Source: Oscillospiraceae bacterium
GTDB lineage: Bacteria > Bacillota > Clostridia > Oscillospirales > Oscillospiraceae
DNA: 7,342 bases
Assembly (NCBI GenBank): GCA_021199595.1
Contig: JAJQHT010000145.1
Coordinates: 1-7,342 of the forward strand
Reading direction: 5' to 3'
A program made the position numbers and the translations under genes. Positions 5,719-7,342 of this stretch are shown piece after piece; the stretch's first letter is position 1; each line of letters starts with the position of its first letter. The notes below the pieces were generated by a model. That model worked only from the letters and a program-made list of their open reading frames with translations. It had not been told where the DNA came from and did not search any database.

Positions 5719-7284
5719 ATGAAAAAATTCAAGATATTGCCCCTAATACTTATCCTCGTGCTGGCCCTGGGTCTTTTCCCGGTTTCCGCCGGCGCGGTGG
5801 ACGACCCAAGCATCTCCGCCACCGCCGCCGTTCTGATGAACGCCGACCCCGGAGACATTCTCTATGAGAAAAACGGCTCCGTCACCGTCCAGCCCGCCAG
5901 CACCACGAAGATGATGACGGCGCTGCTCGTGGTGGAGGCCATCGAGGCCGGGGATATTTCCCTGACCGACGAGGTCACCGCCTATCAGGACTGCCAGTAC
6001 AACATGGACACCGACAGCTCCAACGCAAACCCCACCATCGAGCCGGGCGAGATCCTCTCGGTGGAGGATTTGCTCTACTGCGCCATGCTCCAGTCCGCGA
6101 ATGAGGCGTGCAACATCCTCGCGGAATACGTGAGCGGCTCCATCACCGACTTCGTCGCCCTGATGAACGAGCGCGCGGAGGAGCTTGGCTGCACCGGCAC
6201 CCATTTCTCCAACGCCAACGGCCTGGAGGCCTCTGACCACTACACCACGGCGGAGGACTTCGCCCTCATCGCCCAGGAGGCCATCACCCACGCGCTGTTC
6301 CTCACCGTCTGCGGCGCGGCGAGCTATACCGTCGGCGCCACCAACATGGCGGACGCCCGTTATCTCACGAACACAAACCAGCTTCTCATCTCCACCAGCG
6401 ACTACTATTACGCCTACGCCTACGGCATCAAGACCGGCTACTTCACAAACGCCGGCTACTGCCTCGTGTCCGCCGCGGACTATAACGACATGAACGTCAT
6501 CTGCGTGGTCATGGGCTCCACCTCCTCCGGCAGCCAGTATACGGACACCCTCGCCCTGTATGACTGGGTCTTCTCGAACTACAGCTATGTTCAGCTCCTC
6601 AGCTCGACGGACACCCTCATCGCGAACATCCCGGTCGAGATGGGCACCACCGACTACACCGGCGTGAGAGCGTCTAGCTCTGTCACCGCCCTCCTCCCCA
6701 GCGACTACGACACCTCGAGCCTCGAATACCGCGTCACGCTCTACTATGAGCAGGAAGGCGCGTCCGGCCTCGAAGCCCCCGTGAACGCCGGCGATGTTGT
6801 CGGCGAGGTCTCCGTCGTCCTCGACGGCGAGGTCTACGGCACCTCCACCCTCGTCGCCACAAACTCCGTCGAGATGAGCCAGATAAACTACCTCCGCACC
6901 CAGGTCAAGAGTATGTTCCAGGAGCCTGCCGTGCGCCGCATCATCACTATCCTCATCATTCTCCTCGTTGCCTACATCCTTCTCGTGGTGTTCTATCGCA
7001 TCCAGCGCCGCCGCCACCTCCGCAGCGTCCGCCGCGCCAAGCGCGAGCGCGCCATCGCCCAGGCCGAATGGGAGACCGAGTGGCTCGATATACCCGACGG
7101 CAAGCCTCAGGAGCCCAGCATCGGCTACTTCGACGACCACCCCCACGCCCGCCGCGACGACTATGACGACTACGACGACGATTACCAGGACGCCGACGAT
7201 TACGACGACGAAGATGACTACACCAGCCACCCCCACTCCCGCAACGGCCGCGACGACTACTTCGACAGCTTCTTCAATACGTGA
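5719..7284 (+). CDS. Serine-type D-alanyl-D-alanine carboxypeptidase (PBP5/DacA-like, peptidase S11) with C-terminal TM and acidic tail
   Basis: The 521-residue protein has a signal peptide (MKKFKILPLILILVLALG, likely cleavage near VSAGA, about 26) and all three active-site motifs of the S11 family: S61-T-T-K64 (PASTTKMM), S126-A-N128, and K238-T-G240 (GIKTGYF). Residues about 286-385 fit the PBP5 C-terminal beta domain. The enzyme removes the terminal D-Ala of peptidoglycan pentapeptides outside the membrane, limiting cross-linking. Unlike classic PBP5, which ends in an amphipathic helix, this one has a true transmembrane helix (about 407-427), then a basic stretch (RIQRRRHLRSVRRAKRER) and an Asp/Tyr-rich tail (about 479-521), predicted cytoplasmic. 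It is longer than typical members because of this tail. The ATG at 5719 fits the signal peptide and has GGAG 6 nt upstream. It has its own promoter and terminator, so it is probably monocistronic. Seven cysteines lie in the extracytoplasmic part. Paralogue identity (dacA, dacB, dacF) cannot be resolved. Confidence 0.93.
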   Translation: MKKFKILPLILILVLALGLFPVSAGAVDDPSISATAAVLMNADPGDILYEKNGSVTVQPASTTKMMTALLVVEAIEAGDISLTDEVTAYQDCQYNMDTDSSNANPTIEPGEILSVEDLLYCAMLQSANEACNILAEYVSGSITDFVALMNERAEELGCTGTHFSNANGLEASDHYTTAEDFALIAQEAITHALFLTVCGAASYTVGATNMADARYLTNTNQLLISTSDYYYAYAYGIKTGYFTNAGYCLVSAADYNDMNVICVVMGSTSSGSQYTDTLALYDWVFSNYSYVQLLSSTDTLIANIPVEMGTTDYTGVRASSSVTALLPSDYDTSSLEYRVTLYYEQEGASGLEAPVNAGDVVGEVSVVLDGEVYGTSTLVATNSVEMSQINYLRTQVKSMFQEPAVRRIITILIILLVAYILLVVFYRIQRRRHLRSVRRAKRERAIAQAEWETEWLDIPDGKPQEPSIGYFDDHPHARRDDYDDYDDDYQDADDYDDEDDYTSHPHSRNGRDDYFDSFFNT

Positions 7285-7293
7285 TAATACAAC

Positions 7294-7339
7294 AATACCC
7301 CCCAGGGCCTGCCCGAAAAAGCAGGCCCCGGGGGGTATT
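7294..7339 (+). terminator. Strong hairpin terminator after the carboxypeptidase gene
   Basis: Two 19-nt arms, 7294-7312 and 7321-7339, pair at 18 of 19 positions around an 8-nt loop, starting 9 nt after the stop codon. The single mismatch is A7304-C7329 in plus-strand RNA, but becomes a G-U pair in minus-strand RNA. The minus side is followed by a fairly T-rich stretch (TATTGTTGTATTATC), while the plus side leaves the window after three bases. It could therefore be bidirectional and also serve a convergent gene beyond the right edge. Confidence 0.85.
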
Positions 7340-7342
7340 ATG

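Noticed and set aside
5743..7236. 497-codon minus-strand open frame opposite the carboxypeptidase
   Set aside because: Its composition is Val/Gly/Asp/Glu-rich low complexity with no domain, as expected for the complement of a GC-rich gene.

Overview
The window looks like a GC-rich chromosome segment from a Clostridia-type Firmicute, perhaps an Oscillospiraceae-like gut anaerobe. Reasons: strong AGGAGG-type ribosome sites, a sigma-A promoter with a perfect TATAAT, a WalR/PhoP-type two-component pair, a GerMN-domain protein, a PBP5-type D,D-carboxypeptidase and a DUF4143 ATPase. Coding DNA is GC-rich, while the promoter regions are clearly AT-rich. The lineage call is an inference from style and gene content, not from a marker gene.

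Layout: five genes lie on the minus strand and one on the plus strand. From the left edge: the N-terminal part of an Xaa-Pro aminopeptidase-like M24 protein (1-231, cut by the window edge); a 44-nt hairpin (253-296); a complete AAA_14/DUF4143 ATPase (298-1590); a 152-bp spacer filled by four tandem copies of a 32-bp AT-rich unit with a promoter inside its proximal end (1614-1741); then a compact operon, read right to left, of OmpR-family response regulator (5510-4821), membrane histidine kinase (about 4897-3176) and a membrane-anchored protein with three GerMN-like domains (3179-1743). A divergent AT-rich control region (5511-5718) separates this operon from a plus-strand D-alanyl-D-alanine carboxypeptidase gene (5719-7284), which ends in a strong hairpin terminator (7294-7339). 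No gene-free stretch exceeds about 210 bp, and I saw no tRNA, rRNA, CRISPR array or insertion sequence.

How the genes may work together: the regulator, kinase and GerMN protein overlap or abut and should be co-transcribed. The order resembles actinobacterial mtrA-mtrB-lpqB, where the GerMN-containing LpqB modulates the kinase; here the third protein could be an extracytoplasmic partner of the kinase. The divergent cell-wall carboxypeptidase is a natural candidate target of this system. The ATPase appears to be an independent unit with its own promoter. Its upstream 32-bp array is the least explained element in the window. Other unusual features are a highly basic coiled-coil extension on the kinase, an ELPF-repeat stalk on the GerMN protein, and an Asp/Tyr-rich cytoplasmic tail behind a transmembrane helix on the carboxypeptidase.
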